This document shows positions 12,501 to 23,544 of a DNA stretch of 64,000 nt, piece after piece. Source of the stretch: Takakia lepidozioides (taxonomy: Eukaryota; Streptophyta; Takakiopsida; Takakiales; Takakiaceae); contig CM060733.1 in NCBI GenBank assembly GCA_030704615.1, forward strand, positions 45,632,001-45,696,000. Direction: 5' to 3'. Below the pieces are notes generated by a model. The model did no database searches. It was not told where the DNA came from and worked only from the letters and a program-made list of their open reading frames with translations. Each line of letters begins with the position of its first letter. The stretch's first letter is position 1. A program made the translations under genes and the position numbers.

Positions 12501-13504
12501 ACGTATTGAACCCGTTGCACTGGAAGGGACTCCCAATCAACAAAACGTAGCTCGCTCTTGCACCCAGGCACACCTGCGAGGGCTTTCAATTTTGGAATGA
12601 CACTTGTTATCTCTTGCAATTCGTCATCATGCAATAAGGGAGTTTGCACTGGCGGAGGAATCTCAGAAACATCCTCCGAGGACGAGTCCGAAAGAGTCAC
12701 GAAGGTAGTGGATGTGCTCACCTCTTGTTTCACAGGAACTGTGCCCTTCTGTTGCACGACCGATGCTGCAGTGCCAGGGGTAACGACTGATCCTGCTGAT
12801 TGTCTTCTCTCTTTTCCAAGGACACGGTATGTTCCTGGAAGGACTCTCCACTTCCTTCCACACTCGCCAACCAAGGGTTTCTCCAAGTGCCCAGAATCCA
12901 AATTCCCATCATCGTCATACACCTCTTTCTGAACAAGCAGAGAACCCAACTCCAGCGGGAACACTGTAACCAGCTCATCCTCATGAACAACTGCATACCC
13001 ATCGTCGTCTGCAGTGGCAGTCAGTGGAAGAGTACCTGCATTGGAATGGAATCGAGCGAGTGCATCTCGCTCCCTCGACATGTTTTCCATCACTGAACGA
13101 AACTGGCGATTCAGAACGGAATCCCCGAACTGAGAGCCCGTAATTATCGAAAGTGGAAATACCACCAGCAAACTGAGGTCAACAAGGGTAGCACCAAACC
13201 AAAGGCTGCCGGCGATGCATGCCAAGGATGTAGGGATGACGTGCACCTTCACCTCCCACCAACCAGAAAAACCGTTTTGAAAGACCAGAGCCACAAGAAG
13301 CCGTGCTGTTTTTGGATGGAAAACAAACCCTGAAAATGACATGAAACCATCCATTATGAAATGACGGCAACAACCCTGGAGAGCAGTAAACAGGAAGATC
13401 CGATTGTAATGAGATTGTGTTGCGCCAGAATAGCACAGAACAAACACTGACACTCCAAGAGATACCTCGCACGAATGTGTGCAACACATGGTCATATCCG
13501 ACAA
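9510..13504 (-). CDS. MULE transposase with SWIM zinc finger (two exons)
   Basis: DDE-type transposase expected to cut and move the element. Exon 1 ends at 11060 with a GTAAGC donor and exon 2 starts at 10922 after CTCCTGCAG. The join is in phase, giving ..GAFMTT then DMSLEDL. Exon 1 has a Cys/His-rich region (about 12080-12350), then the transposase core: a first acidic block DMQSED (about 11500), MADSAQAN (about 11400) and the CLFHW motif (about 11310). Exon 2 has NLAETVHNAW and near its end a SWIM finger, CTCPDF..(about 15)..PCKH, followed by a FIHQATL tail that closes the protein at 9510. The upstream frame opens at 13504, but the first 137 residues are hydrophobic and unlike a transposase; Met at 13092 is a likelier start. 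No lesion was seen in the core. The catalytic third residue was not assigned. Confidence 0.85.
10923..11059 (-). other. Intron in the transposase gene
   Basis: 137 bp, GT (minus strand GTAAGCCTC) to AG (CTCCTGCAG). Removing it joins two parts of the conserved transposase in one frame. Confidence 0.7.
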
Positions 13505-14023
13505 AATCCTTTATACCGAATGACCCCATGGGGACGGTCACGGCATAAAAAAAACCACAGGGCATGCAGTACAACACACGTGGATGCATATGTGAAGCAT
13601 AACAATTATTGCGAATCTGGAAGAACTGCTCGGAATTGAAAAAGCACTACATTTCTACGACACATTCGAATTTGAAAGAAGGCAAGGAGGCCGCCATGTA
13701 TTGGCAGGCGGCGAAGTACATCTGACATATATCGCAAATGCATGCAACGGATGTTCTTTTTCTTCGGCGCTTTATTAGCTGGGTAATACAAAGACGCCAA
13801 AATGGATGAATTCCGTTCGCACACAATATCAACACCCGCATCCAAATACGGTTGACAACGTCCATTTTTATTTTTGTTACATGCGATACCAGGACTTGTT
13901 GCAAACGTCAAACTGGAGAGCTCCAGGGGCATCGTGGGGAGCCCTTGTTTCCAGCGGAGGAGAAAGAGAAGGAAGTCATTATACTTCACGAGTTCCAGAA
14001 ACAGGAATAGAGCTAGATATAGA
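13505..14023. promoter_or_regulatory. Divergent intergenic region between transposase and methyltransferase genes
   Basis: The two genes of MULE copy 1 are read away from this stretch, so it should hold both promoters. If Met 13092 is the real transposase start, the region extends to 13093-14023. I see no clear TATA box or other named site. Confidence 0.4.
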
Positions 14024-14416
14024 ATGAGGATGGAAAGAGTGGAGGAAGAGGAAAAGGAGGAAGAAGAGGGAATACAGGAAAGTGTGGCGATGGAGGAGCA
14101 GGAATCTGGAGAAGAACAACAACCCAACATAGTTCCAGGAACAGGCGAGGAGGACACTGCGTCTGAGGGAGAGACAGACGACATGGAGGAAGATGTTGAC
14201 ACTGGCCTCAAGAAGAATCTGACCACGGGAAAGAGGAAGGGGGAGAGGCTCACCTACATAGTCGGCGAAGAGAGCAGCCCGAAGCGGAAAGGGTCCCCGG
14301 CAACTGGGGAGTCTTCTCGAGTACCTACGAAAAAGGTAAAATCTACAGGACCCACATTTGTGAAGAATTCGGCTTTCAATGGCAGGTATTTGAGAAAGAA
14401 AGAACCATTCAGTGGC

Positions 14417-16075
14417 AGCTCAAACAGTGTGCGTTGCCGCACACTGTTTGAGCTGCACAAGTCACTGTTTAAGGGTGCAAAATTCTTCCTTCAACGACAC
14501 CTTTCTGAGGATGAAATGAACCCCGCACTTCCAACTCAAACAGTGTGCGGCAACGCACACTGTTTGAGCAAGTCTTCTCAATGTTTTAGGGTGCAAAATT
14601 TGGCCTTGGAGTCAGTTATCTGCGGGTGAAATGAACCCTTCACTGCCAGCCCAAACAGTGTGCGGCAACGCACACTGTTTGAGCTGAACATTTCAATGTT
14701 TTAGGGTGCAAAATTTGGACTTCAGGGGCACCTTTCTGAGGATGGAATGAACCCTGCACTGCCAGCTCAAACAGTGTGCGGCAACGCACACTGTTTGAGC
14801 TGAACATTTCAATGTTTTAGGGTGCAAAATTTGGACTGCAGGGGCACCTATGTGAGGATGAAATGAACCTTTCACTGTCAGCCCAAACAGTGTGCAGCAA
14901 CGCACATTGTTTGAGCTGAACATTTCAATGTTTTAGGGTGCAAAATTTGGTCTTGCTGTCTGTTATCTCAGGGTGAAATGAACCCTTCACTGCCAGCTCA
15001 GACAGTGTGCGGCAACGCACACTGTTTGAGCTGAACATTTCAATGTTTCACGGTGCAAAATTTGGACTTCAGGGGCACCTATTGTAGGATGAAATGAACC
15101 CTTCACTGTCAGCCCAAGCAGTGTGCGACAACGCACACTGTTTGAGCTGAACATTTCAATGTTTCTGGGTGGAAAATTTGGACTTCAGGGGCACCTATGT
15201 GAGGATGAAATGAACCCTTCACTGTCAGCCCAAACAGTGTGCGGCAACGCACACTGTTTGAGCTGAACATTTCAATGTTTTAGGGTGCAAAATTTGGTCT
15301 TGCTGTCTGTTATCTGAGGGTGAAATGAACCCTTCACTGCCAGCTCAGACAGTGTGCGGCAACGCACACTGTTTGAGCTGAACATTTCAATGTTTCAGGG
15401 TGCAAAATTTGGACTTCAGGGGCACCTATAGTAGGATGAAATGAACCCTTCACTGTCAGCCCAAGCAGTGTGCGGCAACGCACACTGTTTGAGCTGAACA
15501 TTTCAATGTTTCTCGGTGCAAAATTTGGACTTCAGGGGCACCTGTTTGAGGATGAAATGAACCCTTCACTGTCAGCCCAAACAGTGTGCGGCAACGCACA
15601 CTGTTTGAGCTGAACATTTCAATGTTTCTGGGTGCAAAATTTGGACTTCAGGGTGACCTGTTTGAGGATGAAATGAACCCTTCACTGTCAGCCCAAACAG
15701 TGTGCGGCAACGCACACTGTTTGAGATGAACATTTCAATGTTTCTGGGTGCAAAATTTGGACTTCAGGGGCACCTATGTGAGGATGAAATGAACCCTTCA
15801 CTGTCAGCCCAAACAGTGTGCGGCAACGCACACTGTTTGAGCTGAACATTTCAATGTTTTAGGGTGCAAAATTTGGTCTTCAGTGTAACATTTCTGGGGA
15901 TAAAATGAACCCTTCACTGTCAGCTCAAACAGTCTGCGGAACCGCACACTGTTTAGGCAGAACATATCAATATTGAAGGGCGCAACCTTCGGCCCTCATG
16001 GGCACATATCTGAGGATGAAATGAATCCTTTACTGCCAGCTCAAACAGTGTGCGGCAACGCACACTGTTTGAGCA
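14417..16075. repeat. Tandem array of 15 palindromes, about 116-bp period
   Basis: Fifteen copies of a 36-38 bp inverted repeat with arms CTCAAACAGTGTGCG and its complement around a 3-4 base centre. They lie at about 14417, 14535, 14650, 14764, 14881, 14997, 15112, 15230, 15346, 15461, 15578, 15694, 15809, 15924 and 16038. The roughly 80 bp between them is also repeated (TTTCAATGTTTTAGGGTGCA .. GATGAAATGAACCCTTCACTG). The centre is GGCAA in most and TTGCC in the first, the same site flipped. The array fills the first intron of the methyltransferase gene. Confidence 0.95.
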
Positions 16076-16321
16076 GAACTTTTCAATGTTCTTTCCCTGT
16101 GAAAATCGAGAACATAGGGAAGGTCCGTGAGGATCAATGAACACTTACCTGGCAGCTCAAAGAACACTTACCTGTTTGATCCCACTTTTTCATGCATCAG
16201 TCGACATTTCATTCCTCTTTTATAAGAATTTGAGTGAAGAACCTTGCAGGAGAAAATGCAAAGTGTGGCGGATGAGGTCCCTCAGGGTCAGGGGAAGGAG
16301 ACCATAGTTGATGTACGTGGC

Positions 16322-16641
16322 AGCTCAAATAGTGTGCGTCAACGCACACTGTTTGAGCCCAACTTGTCATTGTTTATCGGCCACATAGGGCATGTATTTG
16401 AGGTTCAATGCAGACTTACCTGGCAGCTCAAACAGTGTGCGTCAATGCACACTATTCCAGCCCACCATGCCATTGTTTTTTTTTATCTGAAAATCGGCCA
16501 CACAGGGCATCTCTTTGAGCGTCAATGCACACTTACCTGGCAGCTGGCATTTTAGAATCGACCACAAAGGTCGTCTCTGTCAGGTTCAATTCACACTTAC
16601 CTGGCAGCCCAAACGGTGTGCGTCAACGCACACGGTTTGAG
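16322..16641. repeat. Three further palindromes flanking the ParB-like exon
   Basis: Copies at about 16322-16360, 16427-16463 and 16609-16641, with centre TCAA and some arm changes. Unlike the main array, the sequence between them is different. The first begins 9 bases after the proposed donor of the 63-bp exon. The last ends about 15 bases before the ParB-like exon. Confidence 0.85.
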
Positions 16642-17239
16642 CCCCTGACGATGAGTTTTATGAAAGCAAAGCCGCTGAGATGCTGGGGGGTCAAAAGGTG
16701 AACTCTCAGCTTGTGGTTCAAAGTATGCTTGCTCCTGGTGGGAGGTTGAAGATTCCCCTGTGTAGGTTGGTTTCCATGCCCGTCGTTCGTCCACCCCTTG
16801 TCAAAGACATTCTCAAGCTGGAGGCCGAGTTTGTTCATGGGTATTTGGATGGATCCGCAGTCTTTTACGTTTCTACTAGGGATTCTAGAGGTAACGAGCT
16901 CCTTGTGGATGAGTCAATCGTCGACTCCTGGGACCCCATTTGGAGACAGGTGAACGAATCCTTCGAACTTCTTCTCTCCAGGAAACCTTCCACCCAGGTA
17001 TTCTCGGGGAAGTTGTTTCACGTTTGGGATGGCAACCACCGGTTGCTTGCATGGATGGCTGTCATTGGGAGGCTGCACTCACAGGAGGAAGAGTGGCATT
17101 ACTCTGTTCGATCGATGGTGCTTGATTGTGACGACAACATGATGGGTCTTCTGACGGCAATGAATGATGTGAACAGGTTGGTTTCGCATTGTACATGTTG
17201 CACTTCTGGTTCCGTTCTTCCTTGATTCAAGTCCTTGAA

Positions 17240-17770
17240 TTACATTCTGAAATTCAGATATCATTCTGCAGCCGAGGAACTCCACAATCCTCTCCCACAC
17301 TGGTGATGGCTTGCCCTTGTAATCAGATTTCCTGGACTCCATCATGGCAAGGAACCCGACGTTGGCCATCTCCAACCTGGTAGGGCGAATGACCCTCGTG
17401 GGATGTTCCACTGCATGGTACGGGTCCTTGGGATCAACCACCCCCTTGTTCTTTCTCCCGGATCCCCTACCATGCGATGGAGTCTGCTGGACATGCACCA
17501 CATGGCCAGGTTCTGCAACACTTCCCTGCCCACCTACCTGCCCTTGTGCCCCCTTCCCCCTACCCCTTCCTTTCCCCACACCACCAGCAACTTCTTTTCC
17601 CTTTGCCTTTCTACCTCTACCCGGGGTATCCTGAGCGGGAGGCTCCTTCTCTACAAGAGTCCTCAAATTTCTATCATGAATGTCGAGGTCGGCTGCTGCG
17701 GCGGTGGCTGCTATACGCCATTCTCTCTTCTCAAAGACACCTCCTGAGCTGGGGTCTCAGAAGGAGGGCA
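17240..17770 (-). repeat. Inverted partial duplicate of a methyltransferase-gene exon
   Basis: The minus strand encodes a close copy of the AT-hook-like exon at about 19560-20030 on plus. Shared landmarks include EKEPPAQDTPGRGRKAKGK, GRGSGRKNKGVVDPKDPYHA, VEHPTRVIRPTRLE and PSPVWERIVEFL. The copy is longer in one linker (an extra GGQG-type insert) and stays open on minus. It sits inside the gene's third intron in reverse orientation, so the primary transcript could fold back on itself over roughly 470 bp. Confidence 0.9.
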
Positions 17771-17872
17771 ATCCGAATACCATGGGAGTTTTGACAACTA
17801 TAGGAGTTTTGAGCATGCATACTGGCCCTGTTAGGCCCAATTTCACATAGAAAAACAAGCACAGAGGGGGCT

Positions 17873-18239
17873 CAAAACAGTGTGCGTTGCCGCACACTGT
17901 TTGAGCTTCCAATAAGGGTTGGATTCAACCTGCCAGAGTGGCCCCAGGGGACCGATTTTAAAATAAAAAGAAATCACATAAGGAAGCTCAAACAATGTGC
18001 GTTGCCGCACATTGTTTGAGCTTCCAATAAAGGTTGGATTCAACCTGCCAGAGTGGCCCCAGGAGACCGATTTTCACATCAAAATCAATCACATAAAGAA
18101 GCTCAAACAGTGTGCGTTGCCGCACACTGTTTGAGCTTGCAATAAGGTGTGATTTTAATATGGCATAGTGGCCATAAGTGGCCAATTTGAAATAAAAGAA
18201 AAAGCAGTGAAGGGGGCCCAAACAATGTGCGTTGGCGCT
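17873..18239. repeat. Four more palindromes (last one a half-site)
   Basis: Copies at about 17873-17908, 17981-18020, 18101-18138 and a half-site at 18218-18235, spaced about 110-120 bp. Arms are CTCAAACA(A/G)TGTGCG and the centre is TTGC. The spacers are similar to each other but unlike those of the main array. The half-site is cut exactly where the exon beginning at about 18226 would start. Confidence 0.9.
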
Positions 18240-21200
18240 TCAAGACCATCATTTCGGCAGAGATGTATAAGAAATGCGAAAGCTCCAAGACTTCGGAAAC
18301 ATGGTACTCGTTGACCCGTGAGGCTTTCATGGAGTACATGTACACGGTGAGATACATCTTCCTTCATCTGGCCTTTCCATATTCCTGCTTCCACATGTTT
18401 GTTTCTGTCTGTCTCCCTTGACCTTGGATTGATGCAACTCTCTTGCATTCCCTTGCAGCAAGACATTGCAGATGCAGGGGAGCGTGGCAAACTGGAATAC
18501 TATAGCTCTACCCCTGAGGAGAGAAGGACAGCAAAGGGGGTTGAAAGTCACATCCAGAAGGAGATGAACGCTACAAGAAGGACAATAATGAGTGCTTTTG
18601 TGAAGCAGTTGAGAATGGCCGACCCATCATTCGGGCCGCAGTTTCTCCTGGAGATAAAAAAACCATTATAACAAGCCAGGCAAGCCGGAGATGGCCCAGG
18701 AGAAGTTGCACAGGTTGTCTACCGCCGTCGTGTCTTCTGAACAGAAGGTGAAGTGGCTACAGATATGGAACTCCGATCCCACAGTTAGGGATACCCACAT
18801 GTTCCCAAGGCCAGAGAAAGAGAAGAAGACCCAGCGTGTCGTTCCTGTCAGTGACAATGTGCTGGACACCTGGCTTCACAAGGCCACTTACTGGAGCCAG
18901 GTGTGATGTCCTCTCGTATCTCACTTTCTTTTCTCTTTTCCTGTCCTTCTCTTCCCATTGCCTCTTACATTCGCTGTGACTGTTTTTGGGTTCATTCTTC
19001 CATTTCAATTGTTTTGCAGTTGGAAGAAAGGGCCCGATCGGTTCTGCATACTCAGCTGGCTGACTATGGCATCACTATGACAGCTCCGAAGGTCTCCTTC
19101 GAAGCTTACATGAGGAAATGGAGAGCCACAGTGTGGCACTCTGGTTTCATTAGAGAGTTCAGCAAGGAGGGTGGCATCAGTCGAACAAATGAGCTTGACC
19201 AGCAGGAAAAAGGAGAGGAAGCCTGGAAACGATGCCTTTACAGGTGCACACCCTTGCACTCTTTACTTGTGTTGTGGTTGCAATGTGTTGTGTGGCATAC
19301 TGTTTAAGGGGGTCTTCCTGGTGTGTTGAAAAAGCTGGGACACAATATGTGCACTGGAAAATGAGGCTGTGTCTGTTCCTGCAGGTACATTAGGTTTGTT
19401 CTCTTGGAAGAGAATTGCTTGGACAAACATCCAAATTTCGTGGACCTTTGGCTTGTCCCTGCTGGCAACTAGACCATGTTCACTGCTGGGATCTTGCATG
19501 ACTGGGGCCCAGACCATCTTTCTTCTTGTGGTTGGTATTTGGATTGCCCTCCTTCAGAGACCCCAGCTGTAGAGTTGTCTTTGAGGAGAGAGAATGACCG
19601 TATTGCAGCCACTGCCGCAGCAGCGGACCTCGACATTCATGAGCGTAATCTGAGGACTCTTGCAGAGAAGGAGCCTCCCGCTCAGGATACCCCGGGTAGA
19701 GGAAGAAAGGCAAAGGGAAAAGATGTTGCTGGTGTTGTGGGGAAGGGAAGGGGTAGAGGGAAGGTGGCACAAGGGCAGGGAAGTGTTGCAGCTATTGGCC
19801 CTGTGGAGCATGTCCAGCAGACTCCACCGCATGGTAGGGGATCCGGGAGAAAAAACAAGGGGGTGGTTGATCCCAAGGACCCGTACCATGCAGTGGAACA
19901 TCCCACGAGGGTCATTCGTCCAACCAGGTTGGAGATTGCCAACGTCGGGTTCCTTGCCATGATGGAGTCGAAGAAATCTGATTACAAGGGCGAGCCATCA
20001 CCAGTGTGGGAGAGGATTGTCGAGTTCCTCAGCACGGTGCGTGTTCTCTTTGGGTTCTGTGGCTTCTGCTCTCTTTGTCTGCTGTGGGCATGGATCGTTT
20101 ATAAACTTGTCAGAATTCCATTGTATTTTTGTTTGCAGGCTAAAATGACCAAATCGTGGGTGAATGGGAAGGAGAAGCCATATGCAGCGGAACTCATCAT
20201 CTTGGACATCCCTGATGGGTTGGTAGTCCCGGATATCCCTCCATCGGGTGCTTGTCCGGGTTGGAATGCATTTGATGAGCGCTACTGGCGGTGGGTTTTT
20301 TCCTTTTGCAACTTCTTCCTTTCCGATGCAGGTGTTTTGGTTCTCATCCAGTCCATCGATGTTCGGTGTCGCCGTGCCCTTGCCAGCTATTTGAAAGCCT
20401 CGGGCATGAGAGTCGTGAAGACATGGAATTGTGTGAACAGCATGTACCTTACGAAGGGGGATCGTCCGGGAGAGATGGTGAGTTTCCCTTCTTCTTCCTC
20501 TTCTTTTTTGTTCTGGGATTGTGTTGTATAGGTCGCTCGAACTCATATGTAGGGGCCCGATTTCATTTTGGTTCTTAGTTCCTTGTGGATGTCATGTTCG
20601 CAGACTCGTCTGTTTGAAGCTGTTTGTCTCGTCCGGGTGCATCCACCAACGACTCCGGCCGGCATTACGGAGTTTGCCATCACTCACGGGGGCAAGTTCA
20701 TAGATGACAGGACAGATCCTCCCACGGATGACATGCATCACAACTACGTCGACAGCAACTTGTGCTTGCGAAGGGGGAATGGGGTTCCTTGGAGAGGGGC
20801 GAGGGAGAGGAGCCCGGCTTTCATTCAAACGATTGTGGAGTGCTGCACCTACACAGACGCCAGAGTTCTGGATTTGTCGATGGGCACAGGTTCGTCTCTT
20901 CAACATTCACATTTCATGAGGTTTGATTGAGCTTGCACTTTCAGCACTTTCCACCGTTCCGAATGTGTCTTCAATGTCTGCTTACTTCATTCTATTCCAC
21001 TGCAGGTGCTTCGTACCACGCTTGCAAGGCCAGTGCGCGACATGTCTTTGGGATTGAAGGGGATGCTGAGATTTACAAGAACCTCCTGATGGGTTTGGGT
21101 GGACACACTTCTCAGGTCCTTCCGAAGCCCCGTCCCGCTGATACTGGTACAGAGGAGACTTCTGACAAGGAGCTGGACTCCGACTTTGCCTGTGAGTAAG

Positions 21201-21964
21201 TTCAACCTGTGCATGCTTGCATTGTTGTTTCAATATCGAGAATCGCTGTTCTTGAGGCAAAGTGCACATGGGAGACATCCTCTTCGTTGGACTTGTGCAT
21301 TGCATCATTGTGTTAAAAATGGGATTTTGTGGACATGTGTAGGAGTCCGCGTGCTTCCACTTGCCCTCCTGGGCTATCACACCTATTTGGATTTGTTTTC
21401 AGTCCTCCTCGGTCTTGTGTGCTACCTGTCTATGCGGAGGCACTCGCAGCAAGCATGTCCGTTCATGGCACTCAGAGTCCACCTTGCGATGGCCTTCGTA
21501 GAACACGTGGTGTTGGGGCCAGAATCTTTGTAGATGACATAGCACAGGAGGTGGACACTGATTGTGATGACTGCGACTCTTGATATGAAGTATTCTTTTG
21601 GTTTAATTCTGGGACAAATTTGAAATGGGATGGTTGTGTGTCCTTATTGTCCTCTTTGCAATGTGTGCGTGGAATTCACATTCATGGTTCCAAACTATTG
21701 TTGGAGATGGGGGTTGCATGGACTGCCCGGATTGTTCCTTCAATATATTTGTTGTTTTGTGGACCTCACAGACTTGAGTACATTGCAAAAACAAACAAAC
21801 CACTTTGTTCTCAATTCTCAATTCTCCCCACATCAACCCGCGGAAATAGGTGACACCACTCGGAAATAGGTGGCATCCGCGGAAATAGGCACTGTTTGCA
21901 TGCTGACGTGGCGTGAGCCTGTGCTGGGCTCACGCTTTCCTGGGCTCACAGGCTCACGCCTCCA

Positions 21965-21986
21965 GGCTCACGGAATAGCACCCCCC
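21965..21986 (-). repeat. Right terminal inverted repeat of MULE copy 1
   Basis: Read inward on minus it starts GGGGGGTGCTATTCCGTGAG. It matches the left end at GCTANNNCRTGAGCC. It matches the left end of MULE copy 2 (48305-48326) at 19 of 22 positions. Confidence 0.85.
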
Positions 21987-21996
21987 GTTTCCCGGC
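21987..21996. repeat. Target-site duplication, right copy
   Basis: GTTTCCCGGC, identical to 9080-9089. Confidence 0.9.
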
Positions 21997-23060
21997 AATT
22001 GCTGCACACAGTAGGGCCCAGGCTTTCTTAGCAGCAATTGTAAGATAAAAAAAGACCATAGTAAGGATTGTTGTGGCATTACTGTTCTCCCTATCGAGGG
22101 TCCAAGCACAACAACTTTTCCACAGATTCCAGAGCACTGCTCCTCTTAGCGATTCAAAGACTGGGCAGTCAGAAGCCTTGGTTTTTCCTTGTTGATTGTA
22201 GTTAAGGAGAATGTTGACCGAAGTGGATGGCTTGACCTCCAGGGTGTGTAGAAGGTCCGAACCAAAGGCCAGATGGTGCGGGGAGCTTGGCAATGTCTTA
22301 GACTATGCTCCAGCGATTCATTGGTTTGAGTGGAACAACATTGACAGAGTAGGGCCTCCTCAAAATTCAGATATTGGCCTACCTTGAGAACTATGTTCGC
22401 AACTTGCCAAAGAAAGGCACTAATCTTGGCTGACTTTGATTTTTCCCATACTTGAGCCCGAATCCCTTTCCAGTCCTCTTCTTTGAAACCTTCATGACTC
22501 CATTTGTCATTCCACTTTGTGAAAAGTGGCCTGGCACTTAGCAAAGCTCTGTAGCCTCTTTTGGCCGAGTATGCGAAGAAAGGTTGTTGTTCATCCTGGA
22601 AGGACCAAGACCATTCAGCGGGGTCCAGTTGCAACGAACAGATGCCTGAGTGCCCGAATAGGACAAAGGTTTCTTTTTGTAACCAGGAAAGGATGGGAGT
22701 TCCTCTGGGAGCAACTGGGTTGAAGGTTTTTTCGGGAGTGGACCAATGACCGATTCTAGCATGCGAGACATTGAAAGCTAGGAGAATGACAACGTCCCTA
22801 CCCTTAAAGGGGAGACGACCTGAGAGGTCATCTGCCTGGAAGCAAAACCCTTTTATGAGTGGTGCTCTCCCAAAGATGCTTGACAGAAGAAAACCCCTTG
22901 GATTCCCAAGCTGCCCATCTCTTTGCTAGCCCACGATCTTCCATTGAGGGGGTGGGGGTGTTAAGGAACAGATGTTGCCTCAATGTTTCAGAGACTGTGG
23001 TAGGCTCCTTTTTTAACAGAAAACCTCTTAGGCTGTTCCAAGATTTCTAGATGGAAGCCC
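21987..23060 (-). pseudogene. LINE ORF2 fragment with zf-RVT domain (right of the MULE)
   Basis: Minus-strand C-terminal part of a non-LTR retrotransposon polyprotein. It holds the region after the RT domain and the zf-RVT (RNase-H-associated zinc finger): WEKSKSAKISAFLWQVA, then a CQCC .. SLEHSLRHC cluster. Upstream (about 22780-23050) there is a typical WN-LRG-L and AAWESKGF pattern in a shifted frame. There are several frameshifts and stops. The MULE interrupted it at 21986/9090. The 3' end of the LINE lies to the left of the MULE. Confidence 0.8.
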
Positions 23061-23540
23061 AGAGAGGAGAGCCAGGGGACTTATGGTATTCTAATGTCAT
23101 ATGCACCAAATTTACAAAGGATTTTCAACTGCCACGTACGTTGAACCTATATTGTTTGTCTAAAATTGTATACATAGAAATGTTGACAAATATCATAGAT
23201 CCATTCTAATTACAACACATTCAGTCCACAGAGAAGAATTTATTCCCCAAAAAAATTGAAAAAATCAATTCCAAGTGTGAGATATACAACAATGTATAAT
23301 TGTTGTATTAGAAGGTATTATGTGTAAAAGCAAACACCACTGTACATGGGAACACACTAGACATAGGATGTGAGTTGAATGCGTGCGTGCCAACCTGCCG
23401 GTACGGTTGCCGGGGCTTGCTGGAGCCGGGACGCCTTGGCGGGGCCCGTAGTCAAATCCCCACCCCCACGCAGTGCCGTTATCATTGCCTATATTATAGT
23501 ACAAAACATAAAAATACTGAGGGTGTGCAAGAAAGTGGCG
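23061..23540. other. Non-coding, repeat-like spacer
   Basis: AT-rich to about 23340, then a GC-rich patch. A match to the phrase ACACTAGACA(T/C)AGGATG with GAGTTGAATGCG also occurs at 43453-43482, so it is a dispersed repeat. No gene seen. Confidence 0.5.
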
Positions 23541-23544
23541 GGAA

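Larger units (their letters stand above)
14024..21583 (+). pseudogene. ParB-like / AT-hook / class-beta DNA methyltransferase gene of MULE copy 1 (about 11 exons, two lesions)
   Basis: Proposed exons: 14024-14335, 16250-16312, about 16656-17176, about 18226-18346, 18459-18900, 19020-19243, 19385-20036, 20139-20477, 20604-20889, 21006-21195, 21403-21583; most have GT-AG borders in phase. Order of parts: an acidic, Lys-rich N-terminus with NLS-like KRK; a ParB/sulfiredoxin-like segment with HVWDGNHRLLAW; a helical middle; AT-hook-like GRGRK and GRGRGK repeats; a motif-IV-like LDIPDG or DIPPSG; then RSPAFIQTIVE, VLDLSMGTGAS (SAM loop) and FGIEGD. Catalytic motif before SAM motif is the class-beta N4-cytosine/N6-adenine order. 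Lesions: a one-base slip in the A run near 18655 and TAG at about 19468. The acceptors of the third and fourth exons are obscured by palindromes. The usual DPPY tyrosine is absent, so activity is doubtful. Its paralogue is at 62570-64000. Confidence 0.6.
9090..21986. mobile_element. Complete Mutator-like DNA transposon carrying a DNA methyltransferase gene (MULE copy 1)
   Basis: A 12.9 kb unit bounded by a perfect 10-bp target duplication and by terminal inverted repeats that begin at the same offset on each side and share GCTANNNCRTGAGCC. Inside is a divergent pair of genes: a transposase on minus (9510-13092 or 13504) and a multi-exon ParB/AT-hook/methyltransferase gene on plus (14024-21583). 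About 22 copies of one palindrome sit in the methyltransferase gene's introns. Near the right end CCGCGGAAATAGG-type motifs recur (about 21839-21890). It split a LINE reading frame. The transposase looks largely readable; the methyltransferase gene has a frameshift and a stop, so this copy is probably no longer fully active. Confidence 0.85.

Noticed and set aside
13093-13504. Hydrophobic N-terminal extension of the transposase
   Set aside because: Unlike any transposase N-terminus; probably upstream non-coding sequence that happens to be open. Met 13092 preferred.
14417-16075. CRISPR-like regularly spaced repeats
   Set aside because: The repeat unit is a full palindrome, the spacers are copies of one another, the period is 116 bp, and the setting is a eukaryotic transposon with no cas genes.
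14254-16555. Small ORFs sharing SSNSVRxRTLFEL peptides
   Set aside because: They are translations of the palindrome itself in either direction, not proteins.
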